The translations under genes were made by a program, and so were the position numbers. DNA of 64,000 bases, from positions 19,636,471 to 19,700,470 of the forward strand of contig OY829658.1 in the NCBI GenBank assembly GCA_963691815.1, written 5' to 3'. The notes below the pieces were generated by a model. The model saw nothing but the letters and a program-made list of their open reading frames with translations. It made no database searches and was not told the origin of the DNA. Shown in pieces: positions 48,311-59,923 of this stretch (position 1 is the stretch's first letter; every line of letters starts with the position of its first letter). Source of the stretch: Echiichthys vipera. Lineage: Eukaryota; Chordata; Actinopteri; Perciformes; Trachinidae.

Positions 48311-49860
48311 CACACACTTCAAAGACGACTAACTAACTGCATATTTAACTGGGTTTCAATTAACGTCAGTTGTAGCCACTCGATTTAACGTCCATATTAG
48401 TTGCCAGTCGAGTTACTCACCTTTATTTATAAGTTTTCAAAGTTCACAGCTTCCGTTACTGTAGCATGCTTTACTCGTATACTGAATATACCTAACCCTG
48501 CTAACAAGCTAACCGCTAACGTTACGGTTGTTGACGTAAACCGTTAATTTACCGCTATTAAGATTACGCGTTTAACGGTTATTTTATGGCGATTAAAAAT
48601 CAAAAGTTAAGAAAGAAATGAAGTATGGTATCATACGTTTGTCTCACAACGTGACATGCACAACAGCATTAGTATCAAGGCCAATGAAAGGAGGCAGAGT
48701 CACGAAAAATGAAACATGCGCAATGGAACATGAGCTGCACTGTTTGGTTTGATTTCATCAGTCTGACTGAACTTACATATATTTATTTTAAAAATACAAA
48801 GTATTCCGACACGAGGCCGACAGCGGACGCCTCAGTGGCATGAATCACTCACCCCCATGTTGCACAGTCTCTTTTCCACAGATCAACAACAACTTGGATG
48901 CTTCCCATCAGTTTTTAATTCCAAATAAGGTTAAGGAGGTTTCTTACAAAACCATACACAAATCGTATCCAGCTAACTATAATTTTAATTTTTAAAAATG
49001 CATCAATATTAACTGCTCTTTCTGTAATTCACATCCAGTTGTTCATTTGTTTTGGCTTCGCTCTTACACCAAAAAACTATGGACAGGCCTTAGCAAATTT
49101 GTTATTGACCCTTTCACTATAGATTTTATTTTACTTTGGGAAAATGTTGTTTTTGGTTTCCATAATTACCCCCAAGAAAAAAGGGAATGCTACTTTTTAA
49201 TAAATCTGTTATTTATTGCAGAATTTCATATTTATTAAAGTGCATTTTCTAAGAAAACCCAATGTTTTTATGTTTTAAAAAAAGAAATGGAACTTTACTT
49301 TAAACTAAACAAAATCAGCAAATGAAAAGACTGTTAAAACCATTGACTTCTGTAATATACAACCTTGTATAATGAACATCACCCCTGGCACATGTTGTCT
49401 GTATTCTGTGAACTTATTTGAAATACAGCTGTTGAGAAAAAAATGTTTCTAGTCTCTCAGAAATTGCAGACCAGATTTGAGTGCGCACTTGTCAGGCCCC
49501 AAAGCTCTTACGTTTGTTTCTTTGGGTGACTCAGCCTCCTTTCAAAGGCCTTGAACGGCACGAGGAAACAGTTGTGCAGCAGTTTAGTGAAGTCCGTCTT
49601 GTACTGACAGAGGGACATTGGTTCCGTATGTTACAGTTTGTCTCCCTTAATCTTCATTCAAATTATAATAACTTATTATAATGGAGATTTGTTAGTATTA
49701 ACATAATCAGATTACCCACCTATTTATTTAATATGTATATGTTACAGTCGTAAAATGGCACCCAATCCCACCTTCTATGTTACCAAAGTAAAAATGAAAA
49801 ACCTCATATCAGTAGTTACATATTTATAAGTACAAAAAACCCAACTAGAATTATGAGTTA
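48311..49860. other. dus3l upstream region and spacer
   Basis: Presumed dus3l promoter near 48420-48560, with a minus-strand GTGAGT donor at 48415-48420. A LINE remnant lies at 49040-49340. Otherwise AT-rich and without recognisable genes. Confidence 0.4.
49040..49340 (+). mobile_element. 3' fragment of a LINE-type retrotransposon (possible)
   Basis: An open segment reads FTIDFILLWENVVFGF, then CYFLINLLFIAEFHIY. After a stop/frame break it continues with KKEMELYF-type and NEKTVKTIDFC-type residues. This order of short motifs resembles the C-terminal end of a fish non-LTR retrotransposon polymerase (recalled pattern). Highly decayed and 5'-truncated. Confidence 0.4.
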
Positions 49861-50523
49861 ATATAACACATTTTTGGATATCACTTTTAATTTAGGATTG
49901 CAACACATGAATTTCATGAGCAGCTCAAAAACATGTAATTTATACATTTTTTATTTTGAAACAACGGATGAAAAGAAAAGATCAGTGCATGTGCAAATTT
50001 AGATGAGTTGTTTATGCAGCTGCCAGTTTCCCAAAAGTAAGATTTTTGTCAGTAAATTACTTGCTATTAGAGCTGAAATAATAAGTCAATTGACAGAAAA
50101 TTAACTCATCTATTGTTAGTCTTTGGTCAAGCAAAAAAAGCTTCTCATTTGTAAGGACTTGCTGCTTTTGTACCGTTATGTGATATTAAATTGAATACCT
50201 TTACGTTTTTGGCTCGCTGGTTCGACAAAACAACTAGATGCATGTTGGTGTATAGGAAACTATGATTTTCCCCCCACCACCACTATTTAGCGTCATAATG
50301 ATTTTCAAGAAAAATATATGACGGATTAATTGCTAATTAAATAAGTGTTTATTGCAGCCCTTCCAGACATGGTGAAATATAACAAAAAAGAGATGACATA
50401 GATGTCCTAAAACATATTGTAGTTACTTGAACAAAACGGGATTAATGTGAGGTAAAAGCAGTAAGATAATGAAGTTTAAGGCAAAAGCAGCATCCAACAT
50501 TATGTAACAACTTAATGTAGATT

Positions 50524-51684
50524 TCAGTCATCGGGTGAGGCACAAAGTCTTTGTATCTTTGCGTCAAACCGACTTCTGCTAGAGTCCAGGACGGTGATGC
50601 CACTCTTCTTGAAGTCATATCCCACTCTCTGCAGCTCCTGTAGTCGCCCTGTAATGTTCTCAGCACTGTACTCTAACACTTTGGGCTTTTTCATGATCTG
50701 ATCCACTGTTATTCCTGCTTTAATGAGACAGTGCAGTTTAGAGCTCAGCGTTTTCGGCCCGCTGTACAGAACCATCGGATAGCTGATGATTATTTTTTTT
50801 ATGTCAGTTTTCTGACAGCCAAGTGAGAGCAACTTCTGTTGGAGACTGTTAAAATTATTTTCCAAATATTCACTGGAAAGGTCCAGTATTTTTGCTCCAG
50901 GGCCTTGAAGAAGAGCAAGCAGCTCTGAATTGTTCAACTCAAGAGAGGCTCTCAGGAAATCAATGTTTGTCTTGATTCTCTTTGTGCTTCGGACCAGAAT
51001 GTAAAGGTTTCTGGATATGACGGCTTTGGGAAACTGCTCTGGATTTTTTCCACCAAGTTTGACACAGATGTCTACCAGAAACTCCACCATCTGCTTGTTG
51101 AGCTCTAAACTGTTGGAGAATATCCGCGGCGCTGTGGTCAGCAGTCGACGGAGGTAACTGGAATCCAGTCCCAGTGAAGACAGAAAATTTATGTTCTTCT
51201 CCAAGTTCTCATTATCACTGGACCGGAAAAATGACTCAGGTGAGCGATGCAGGATGCTCACAATTTCTTTATCAGTCTTGAAGATGTTCCTCCACAGCAT
51301 CCAGCGCTGTTCCAAGTGTTCAATCGAACGGGTAATAGCACGGGGATAACGGGATATGATGCCGGCAATTTCTCCATAGCCTGCACCTTTACCCTGCAGA
51401 AAATGTGCGAGGCCTTGCTCATTGGTTAAGACTTTCCGAAGCACCCCAGGCTGACGCTGGCGTACCAACCTCACGTCAACCCCCATGAGATTCAGATTTT
51501 CCAACAGAGAGTCATTCTCTAGGATCACCATCGGTTTTGGCTCATGAACACTTGTAGGAGCACTGCAAAGACTCCTGGGATGACAGGTTGATGTCAGCTG
51601 TACTGGAAGGAGCCCAAAGCTGCGCTGCAACGCCACGGATCGATGGAGGCTGAAGAGAGCTCTCACTCCAGCTCCTGCTGCCAT
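50524..51684 (-). CDS. mterf1: Mitochondrial transcription termination factor 1 (mTERF1), copy A
   Basis: Binds mitochondrial DNA downstream of the rRNA genes, inside mitochondria (family knowledge; human MTERF1 is 399 aa). Single coding exon, 386 aa. The ATG at 51684 (MAAGAGVRALFSLHRSVALQ) begins a basic, Ser-rich presumed targeting peptide. A longer frame upstream starts only with GTG, so it was not used. mTERF repeats follow, with family-typical RQRQPGV, IISRYPRAITR, SPESFFRS, APRIFSNSLELNKQMVEFL and ILVRSTKRIK. The exon is preceded by an acceptor (exon from 51733), so a noncoding first exon exists (donor before 53033). Copy B downstream is about 86% identical. Adjacent to akap9, as in human. 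Confidence 0.92.
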   Translation of the reverse strand: MAAGAGVRALFSLHRSVALQRSFGLLPVQLTSTCHPRSLCSAPTSVHEPKPMVILENDSLLENLNLMGVDVRLVRQRQPGVLRKVLTNEQGLAHFLQGKGAGYGEIAGIISRYPRAITRSIEHLEQRWMLWRNIFKTDKEIVSILHRSPESFFRSSDNENLEKNINFLSSLGLDSSYLRRLLTTAPRIFSNSLELNKQMVEFLVDICVKLGGKNPEQFPKAVISRNLYILVRSTKRIKTNIDFLRASLELNNSELLALLQGPGAKILDLSSEYLENNFNSLQQKLLSLGCQKTDIKKIIISYPMVLYSGPKTLSSKLHCLIKAGITVDQIMKKPKVLEYSAENITGRLQELQRVGYDFKKSGITVLDSSRSRFDAKIQRLCASPDD

Positions 51685-53032
51685 CTTTAATGAGGGGGGG
51701 CACACTGTAATATCACTGCCGGTTTGAGTGGACCTAGAAGAAAGATAAGCTTAATTAACTGAATAATTAACCAGTCAAAGAAATAAAACTCAAATTATCA
51801 TAGCCAATAGTCATAAACTGTGAACACCAGCATGTTGGTAACAGCTATCTAACAGGCGATAGTGAGGACATCTGTGATGTCATTAACTGGCTTTAACCCA
51901 AGGTTGCAGTGTGGCAGAATAAGATTCAGATCATTAGGTAAAAGTAGCAATACCACACTATAAAAATACTCCACTGTAAGCAAAAGTCAAATTCCCTTCA
52001 GTAAAAGCACAGTTAGTATTTATCAGTAAATTGTGCTTAAAGTATCAAAGGTTAAAGTACTCAACATGCAGAATGGCCCAGGTGTGACACAACAAAATTT
52101 TTATTTTGGATTAAGTATTGATGCACAAACAACTGGTTGACATGGAGATCATTTAAACTACTAATACAGCGTAATAATGTATTTATTTGTCAAATTGTAT
52201 GGGTAAACTCTTAATCTATTTTTATTTGATTTCAGTGTTTATTTCAAACATGTTAAAAAAACAAAATAAAAAATAAAGTATAGATACATGAATAATAATA
52301 ATAATAATAATACCTGATTTTTTTATTTCTTTTTTGTTTACATGTCCAAAAAGGAGTGGGAATTGGTAGAAGTGTATTTAATCCCACACCTTTTCCATAA
52401 TTCAATTTAAGTTAGTTAACCGCTTCCTGTCATACAATTATTTTATTAGAATTTCTTTATTGTTGTTAATTTTGTTTTTTATTTTCCAAAATCAAACAAT
52501 TTTTTAACATGTATCTTATAAAATACAATTTATTTCTCATATAATTCAGGCAAATAAATATTATGATTTGTGCATTTTTTTATAATGTAATTTACAAAAT
52601 ATAAACTTATTGATACATTTTAGATCCCAAAATATGAATGAATTCAGATTTTTAAATAAATAACAAATAATAAATAAACACACTAAAGTGAAAAAAATAA
52701 CTTCTGACCACAGCTCTCAGAATAATGTAATGGCTCACTAACTGTATTTAATTTACTAGAAAACACGTAAACTTATAAGAGTTGTTTATTCACGTTACAC
52801 CGGCTCCAGCTATAGCCGACATCGTGAAATCTCTCGGCAGGTCACAGACAAGTTCATCGTTACTATAACGTTAAATATTATTCATCAGTTTGAAGCTTTA
52901 TTCGTCTCCTGAAGACTGAATGGAAAGTCCAAACTAACGATACAACGTTTCACATGTAAGTTACAACTAATCACCAATGTATCAACGCCTAAAGCCAAAG
53001 TCTTCATGTAGAAATTAATTGTAAAAACATAC

Positions 53033-53183
53033 CATAAAGCTCACGTTTTTGTTTCTTGTGGGGGACTTTCGTCAACACCAATCAAAGCGGAAACAGGAAA
53101 TGTGAAAACTCGCGAGATTTGTCGTCAGAGAAGGAGAAAACAGCCAATCAATGACGAGCATCGCTAAGGAGCGCCATCTTGTG
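53033..53183 (-). promoter_or_regulatory. mterf1 copy A first noncoding exon and promoter
   Basis: The minus strand reads a GTATGT donor (boundary at 53033) after a short leader. Upstream are two CCAAT motifs seen as CCAAT on the plus strand (53078-53082, 53144-53148), a palindromic CTCGCGAGAT (53109-53118), an ETS-like GGAAA, and a YY1-like CACAAGATGGCGC (53183-53171). It is TATA-less, a housekeeping type. Confidence 0.6.
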
Positions 53184-54027
53184 TTCCGGAGGGGAAATGG
53201 ATTCCCTCCTCACTACCCGTCAATGAATGCACCCCTAAGATCTTAAAGGTGACCAGAAACAAATGATACAATCAGAAATTATTCGAGATAAATTGTTATC
53301 TGGCTTGATTTGTGAAGATGTTAAAGTATTTAATTTTAGCCATATGTTTGTAGATCACCTTTATTTTAAGATTGCAACACATGAATTCCAAGAGCAGCTC
53401 AACAACATGCAGTTTATACATCTTTCAATTTTAAACGATGGATGAAAAGAACAATGCATGTGCATGTTTTTGGGAGGATTTTTTTCAAACAACTGCCATT
53501 TTTACAAAAATAACATCCTTGTCAACAAATTCCTTGCTTTAAAAGCTTACACGATTAGTCAATTGACAGAAAATTAAGCAGCAAGTGTCTTGATTATTGA
53601 TATTTTGTTGAAGTCATTGATCAAGCAAAAAAAGAGCCAAAAATGTCCTAGTTCAAACTTCTCATTTGTGAGGATTTGCTGCTTTTGTTACCTTATGTGA
53701 TATTAAATTAAATACATTTTTGTTTTTGGGTCACTGGTTCAACAAAATCCTTTTAAGATGAATATTAGTGTATAGGAAATCATAATTCCCCCCATCACCA
53801 CTATTTTGGGACATAATGATTTTATCAAGAAAAATACAAGACAGATTAATTGCTAATGAAATATTTGTTTGTTATTACCCTGCCAGATATGGTGAAATAT
53901 TACAAAAAAAGAGATGTCATAAAACATATTTGAGTTACTTCATGAACAAAACGTGATTAATGCGAAGCTGAGCTTAAGTAAAAGCAGCATCCAACATTAT
54001 TTAACATTACAATGTAGACTGTAGCAT

Positions 54028-55188
54028 TCAGTCATTAAGTGAAGCAGAAAGTCTTTGTATCTTTGCAATGAATTGTGTTTTGTTAGAGTCCAGGACGGCG
54101 ATGCCATTCTTCTTGAAGTCATATCCCACTCTCTGCAGCTCCTGCAGTCGCCCTTTAATGTTCTCAGCACTGTACTCTAACACTTTGGGCTTTTTCATGA
54201 TCTGATCCACTGTTATTCCTGCTTTAATGAGACAGTGCAGTTTAGAGCTCAGCGTTTTCTGCCCCATGTACAGAATCATCGGATATTTCAGGATACTTTG
54301 ATTTATGTCAACTTTGCAACAGCCAAGTGAAATCAAAGTTAGTTGGAGACTGTTAAAATTATTTTCCAGATATTCAGTGGAAATTCCCAGTATTTTTGCT
54401 CCAGGGCCTCGGAGAAAAGCAAGCAGCTCTGAATTGTTCAACTCAAGAGAGGCTCTCAGTAAATCGATGTTTTTCCTGATTGTCTTAGTGCTTCGTACAA
54501 GAATGTAAAGGTTTCTGGATATGACTGCTTTGGGAAACTGCTCTGGATATTTCCCACCGAGTTCAACATAGATGTCTTTCAGAAACTCCACCATCTGCTT
54601 GTTGAGCTCTAAACTGTTGGAGAATATCCGCGGAGCTGCGGCCATCATTCGACGGAGGACATCAGTGTCCAGTCCCAGGGAAGACAGAAAGTGTATGTTC
54701 TTCTCCAAGTTCTCATTATCACTGGACCGGAAAAAAGACTCAGGCGAGCGATGCAGGATTCTCACAATTTCTTTATCAGTCTCAAAGATGTTCCTCCACA
54801 GCATCCAGCGCTGTTCCAAGTGTTCAATAGAACGGGTAATAGCACGGGGATAACGGGATATGATGCTGGCGATTTCTCCATGGCCTGCACCTTTACCCTG
54901 CAGAAACTCTGCAAGGCCTTGCTCGTTGGTTAAGACTTTACGAAGCACCCCAGGCTGACGCTGGCGTACCAACGTCACATCAACCCCCATGAGATTCAGA
55001 TTCTCCAGCAGAGAGTCATTCTCTAGGATCACCATCGGTTTTGGCTCATGAACACTTGTAGGAGCACTGCAAAGGCTCCTGGGATGACAGGTTGATGTCA
55101 ACTTTACTGGAAGGAGCCCAAAGCTGCGCTGCAATGCCACGGATCGATGGAGGCTGAAGAGAGCTCTCACTCCAGCTGCTGCTGCCAT
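54028..55188 (-). CDS. mterf1: Mitochondrial transcription termination factor 1 (mTERF1), copy B
   Basis: Tandem paralogue of the gene at 50524-51684, intact, also 386 aa with one coding exon (exon start at 55237, leader donor at 56017). Start MAAAAGVRALFSLHRSVALQ. By my count about 53 residues differ from copy A: about 8 in the first 164, about 45 in the remaining 222. Changed blocks include RRMMAAAP (A: RRLLTTAP), SLGCCKVDINQSILKYP (A: SLGCQKTDIKKIIISYP) and the last 25 residues. No stop or frameshift, so it is probably expressed. Whether it still binds the same mitochondrial site is unknown. Which copy is the ancestral orthologue was not resolved. Confidence 0.92.
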   Translation of the reverse strand: MAAAAGVRALFSLHRSVALQRSFGLLPVKLTSTCHPRSLCSAPTSVHEPKPMVILENDSLLENLNLMGVDVTLVRQRQPGVLRKVLTNEQGLAEFLQGKGAGHGEIASIISRYPRAITRSIEHLEQRWMLWRNIFETDKEIVRILHRSPESFFRSSDNENLEKNIHFLSSLGLDTDVLRRMMAAAPRIFSNSLELNKQMVEFLKDIYVELGGKYPEQFPKAVISRNLYILVRSTKTIRKNIDLLRASLELNNSELLAFLRGPGAKILGISTEYLENNFNSLQLTLISLGCCKVDINQSILKYPMILYMGQKTLSSKLHCLIKAGITVDQIMKKPKVLEYSAENIKGRLQELQRVGYDFKKNGIAVLDSNKTQFIAKIQRLSASLND

Positions 55189-56017
55189 CTTTAATGAGGG
55201 GGGGCACACTGTAAGATCACTGCCAGTTTGAGTGGACCTAGAAGAAAGATAAGCTTAATTAACTGAATAATTAACCAGCCAAAGAAATAAAACTCAAGTA
55301 ATCATAGCTAATAGCTAACCCAAGGTTGCAGTGTGGTAGAATAAGATTCAGATCATTAGGTAAAAGTAGCAATACCACACTATAAAAATACTCCACTGTA
55401 AGGAAAAGTCAACTTTCCTTCAGTAAAAAAAAATGTGCTTAAAGTATCAAAGGTTAAGGTACTCAAAATGCAGAATGGCCCAGGTGTGACACAACAAAAA
55501 GTGTTATTTTATTTTGGATTAAGTATTGATGCACAAACAACTAGTTGTCTTGGAGATCATTTAAACTACGAATACAGCATACATTTTTTCTCTAAATTAT
55601 TTATTTTTAACTAAAACTTTATTTGCATATTTTCACAACTTTTACAATCCAATTAATTACATTGTAGAAAATTTCGGCATCATACTTGACAATAAAAAAA
55701 TATATATCTAAGGCAACTCAATGTGCTTTACATAAAGACAAAACATTTCTTTAAACAGCATAACTTTAAAAGTGGGCTATATTATTACATTTCCTTTAAA
55801 AATCGTGTAATGTGTCAGCGGTATAAGTACATTTATTATTAATAATAATTTGGATAGAAAGTAAACTCTACTCTGTGAGCTAACTTTGGACTACAGCTGT
55901 CGGGTAAATTTAATCCAACACTGACCGCATTTATTCACAAGCTGCACAATATATGCATTGTTATTATCACGAGTTGTTTATTAACGTTACAAACCAAATG
56001 AAATGTAAAAAACATAC

Positions 56018-56110
56018 CATTAAGCTCCCGTTTGCTTTCATGAGGAGGATTGTCGTCACTTGTCCACCTAAAGCGGAAACAGGAAACTTGAGAACTCGCG
56101 AGATTTGACG
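56018..56110 (-). promoter_or_regulatory. mterf1 copy B first noncoding exon and promoter
   Basis: Counterpart of 53033-53183. The donor AATG|GTATGT, the AGCGGAAACAGGAAA block and CTCGCGAGAT (56095-56104) are kept. Both CCAAT boxes and the YY1-like GATGGCGC of copy A are absent: the aligned positions read CTAAAGCGG and GACATCTAGCG. Confidence 0.55.
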
Positions 56111-57092
56111 GTAAGAAACGACATCTAGCGTCTCGGAGTGGAAATGGATTCACTGCTCACTTTCTTCCACTAGATGGAAGCAAATTACTTTCATTGGATG
56201 GTTTCACGTTTCTACCTGTCAATGGATGCTCTCATGAGATTATCATAACATCTGGATTGATTTGTGAATTATTTCATTATAGCCATTTGTATTTAATTGT
56301 ATAATATTTGCTGAAGTCAGTGTGCACATGTAGAGTTTGAACTGCTCCTCAGGTGTGTTGATAGGCAGTTGTAGAGTATATTAGAATGGGAGTTACAGAC
56401 ATTAATACTTAATTCATGCCAGACATACAGCTAGCGTTCTCGTATGCCCGTGAGGAACACAAGTGTGTTTGCCATGTGTTGTGGCTCACAGCTCAACACT
56501 GAAACACCTACTAACCCATTGCCTCCATTCTTTACTGATGAGTCCCACCACATGAATACTTTAATGCAGCACAGTGATAGCTTCATTATGCAAATTGGCC
56601 TTCCCACCTGCTGTTCTAAGATTAAAGTGAGCGTGGTGTTTAAGTGGAAATAGCTTCCTCAAACGATAGGGTCTCATTTTTGTTTTGTCTCAGTCTTCAA
56701 CAGGACACAGTTCCACTTTTCTCACACTCGTCCAAAGCACTTCTGCCCGTATTTGCATAATGATGTGATGGGTAGCGACTCTTATGGTTTCTGCCTCGTT
56801 TTAATCATTTTTGGAGTACGACAGATAATGAGAAAAGTGGAAGACTCATAAAACAAGTCTGAAAAACGATATAATAGTACAATCATTATGAGACTTTTAA
56901 TAGAAGCAAGTTGATCATTATTTTTCTTTTTTTAAAATAATAATTTTAAGATATACAAAGCCATACAAGTATGAAAACAGGGCTGTTAGGAATTAGAGCT
57001 AGGCCTATATCTTTTGTTTTAGATAGATACTGATTACATTTAAAGTGTTTCTATTATTATACGACTGTTGTTTAGACTGGATGGGATTAAAT

Positions 57093-57160
57093 CATAGTAT
57101 ATGTAAAGTGTCTTGAGATAAATTTTATTATGATTTGGCACTGTAAATTAAAAAGAACTG
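57093..57160. repeat. Dispersed repeat fragment, inverse of 61497-61570
   Basis: TGTAAAGTGTCTTGAGATAA then TTATGATTTGGCACTGTAAAT is the reverse complement, with small changes, of the fragment at 61497-61570. A common teleost interspersed repeat type; class not determined. Confidence 0.6.
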
Positions 57161-59099
57161 TATTATATTGAATGGATTAGATCGTGTACCCAATGAACTG
57201 GCAAATGAGTGTCTCTTTCTCTAAATGTCTTATTAATCATAACTATTCTCTCTTGCTATTTGTTTTGTTTTTTTTATTCCATTTTTATTACACTGCGCCT
57301 GTACAGGCTATTTTCTTGTTTCCTTTGAACCTCTTGCAAATGTTCAGTGAATTTATGTTACTTTGTGCATAAATACCTGCAGTTGTGTTGTTAATATGAA
57401 ATGGATTTCTGTCCTGATCCATTTGTTGTGGTCTGCCTGGTGAAGTTGCTCGGGTAACTGCTGACACAGTACTCCTTCAATTAATCAATAATTCAGAAAC
57501 TCTCCAAACTTTCAGATGCTCAGTGTTTCCTGTAGATGCTGTTGCACAAGCGGTGCACGGTGTTCACAGGCGGGATCAAATTGGTAAGAATGTCTAAGAG
57601 AAGATGGGTGGAATTCAAAATCTGCCAGACTATAAGCTGCTCGGCTCCTGTCAGCCGAAGACACAGAGCATCCTCTCCTGCTGCTGCTGGTAAGCACGGA
57701 GAACAATTTACTTTTTTCTAACTGCAGCAGGTTTTCTATGAAGAAGTCATATCTTTTATGAACTTGATTGAATCACAAGGTGACAGGACTGTGGCCCACA
57801 AGAGTTAGGTATGTTTTACTGCGTTTAGTTGAGGACAAACATCGTGTTTATTCTGTCAATTTGGTGTTTTTTTTAACTACTTGAGGTTGAAGTTGCATTA
57901 TGCAAATACACAATATGTATGTTTTTTAAAGACTCAATATCTGAATCTGAATTTGTCTTTTTTTAGGGCAATTAAATGTTATCTTATATGAGATACTAGT
58001 ATCTTAAGTGTCTCAACAATAGAATAATATCCCTAGCAGTGTGGAAATGTACAGAGAATGCCAATGAACAACATTGAAATATAAAAAAACTTTCTTTGGT
58101 GGTAAAAAAAAAAGTGTTGCTTCTGCAGAGCAGGTTACTCTGGACTTTGGACCTAATAAAGTAATCACAACGTTTATTTGTATATTGATTTATTTTGCAT
58201 ATTTTGTGCTTTACACTAGACAAAGAATAAAAACACATTTACTAATCAAACAAAAAGGCATAAATAAATAAAAATAAAATGACATTTCTAAGATCTGAAC
58301 TACAGCCCTGGTTCCAGACGTGTGTCCCTGCAAACATCTCCAATTTGTTCAGCGACTCAGACGGATGAATGAAGTGAAAATTCTGTAAGCACTATCCTGA
58401 GCACGACTGTCATTTAACCTTTTCTAATGAGATGTAAACTACTTGTAAAAAAAAACAACTATTCCACACAGACTTACACGTCATATACTGGACATTGTGT
58501 CCTTTCTCGCCTCCATCTGCCCTAGAAACTGATGCCCCTCTCTCATGTTACCTGCGGTCCCATTCAGCCAAGGAAGCTCAAGTGTTTCTTTTTCAATATG
58601 CAATAGCCCAATCAAGTGCCATGCTGAGAAATGTGAGGTGATGGCTCAAGTCTCAAGCTTTGAAATTAAAATATCTGTGTTTAAAAAGAAACCTCTCAAC
58701 TGGGACTGCTCTGGAAACCTTTCCTCCCGTTACCATAGAAACTGAGCAGACGTTGTAAGCAGCATTCAGACTGCATATAAAACAGTGTGAAAATAATCAG
58801 ATATTTTCAGTCATTCGGTAAAATGGCATTAAATTATTCCGCCATGTCTATTTGCCTACAAATTCGACTTTCTTCAAAACAAAGAGAATAAATACATCAA
58901 AATAACAAAACATGTGGTTTATTCAAGAAGTTTAAGCTAGTCAACAACTGTGTGGTTGGGGGGAAAATACCTCAAATATGACTTGTGCATTTACTCAAGT
59001 ACTGTACTCAAATACAATTTTGTGGTACATGTAACCGACCTCCATTTGATGCCACTTTATACTCCAGTGGGAAATGCACTTTTTAATCCAAATCAAATC

Positions 59100-59190
59100 A
59101 AATTTTTTTGTATAGCCCTTTACAATAGCCAGGCGGTACCCAAAGTACTTTACATCAAAGCAATTAAGCAACACATAACAACAATATATA
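59100..59190. repeat. Dispersed fish repeat fragment
   Basis: TTTTTTTGTATAGCCCTTTAC followed by CAAAGTACTTTACATCAAAG resembles the fragment at 34690-34870. Confidence 0.5.
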
Positions 59191-59888
59191 AAAACACAGG
59201 AAAGATGCTACTAGTGCTGCAGGGTTTTAAAGGTCCTCTAAAGTGCATAAAGTATAAAAACAGGCAAAAAAAAGTACACAGAACTACCCTAGTCTAAAAA
59301 AGTGTGTCTTCAGCTTTGGTTTAAAAAAGCTGAAGTCAGTAGTGGTGCGAATGTCCACCACATTTATATGTAAGTTACTTACATATGTAATATATAAATA
59401 TTATATAATATAATAAAGGTATGTTTCTACGAATCGGCATAAATCACAACTTCGTAGAGGCTCGCCATATCATTCAAAAAGTACTGCACATGGAATAATT
59501 GACTGTGCTTACCTTTCTTGTTTATTTGTCCTAAACAGCCAGCAGCGTGTATCGATGCGTACTTGTTAACTGTCACATTAATAAATCCTAATTTAAGGGC
59601 ATGTAATGTCTACTCAACACCAATTCTTCTCACCATCTTTCTTTTCTCCCAGTGTCTGGGACTACTTTATGCATGATTGATTGATATGGATGAATATCAA
59701 AATGTGAAGTCCTTCTTTAAAGGCTGTTGATCATCTGTGTAAGAAACGACCCGTTCAGAAATATATTTGTCAAACACTATTTCTTCCAGGATTTCAATCA
59801 TTTCTTTTTAGATGTGAGTCTATAATGTGAAGAACGTGAAGTCTGAAAATAAGTTTGTTCAATTTTTAATAATTTTGGGTATTTTTAT

Positions 59889-59923
59889 TGTGTGTGTGTG
59901 TGTGTGTGTGGGGGGGGGGGGGG
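59889..59923. repeat. (GT)n followed by a 14-base G run
   Basis: About ten GT units end in 14 consecutive G (59910-59923). G-quadruplex formation is possible (inference). Confidence 0.9.

Larger units (their letters stand above)
49880..53235. repeat. Tandem duplication unit A (mterf1 copy A plus promoter)
   Basis: Aligns with 53345-56235 from ATTGCAACACATGAATT (about 49895) through the coding exon, the intron start and first exon to CGTCAATGAATGC (about 53218). Coding exons are exactly 3504 bp apart. Unit A has about 500 bp of extra intron (about 52160-52790) compared with unit B. Confidence 0.85.
53345..56235. repeat. Tandem duplication unit B (mterf1 copy B plus promoter)
   Basis: Second direct copy of unit A. 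It begins around TTGTAGATCACC/ATTGCAACACATGAATT and ends near CTGTCAATGGATGC (about 56222). Its intron is shorter than in unit A. The junction between the units falls between about 53235 and 53345. Confidence 0.85.

Noticed and set aside
48838..48870. Minus-strand ATGGGG|GTGAGT as a dus3l start exon
   Set aside because: Joining it to the first coding exon gives an early stop in the only phase allowed.
50524..51705. 393-codon versions of both mterf1 frames beginning upstream of the chosen ATG
   Set aside because: The extra seven codons begin with GTG, not ATG. The first ATG, in a good context and followed by a targeting-like sequence, is seven codons downstream.
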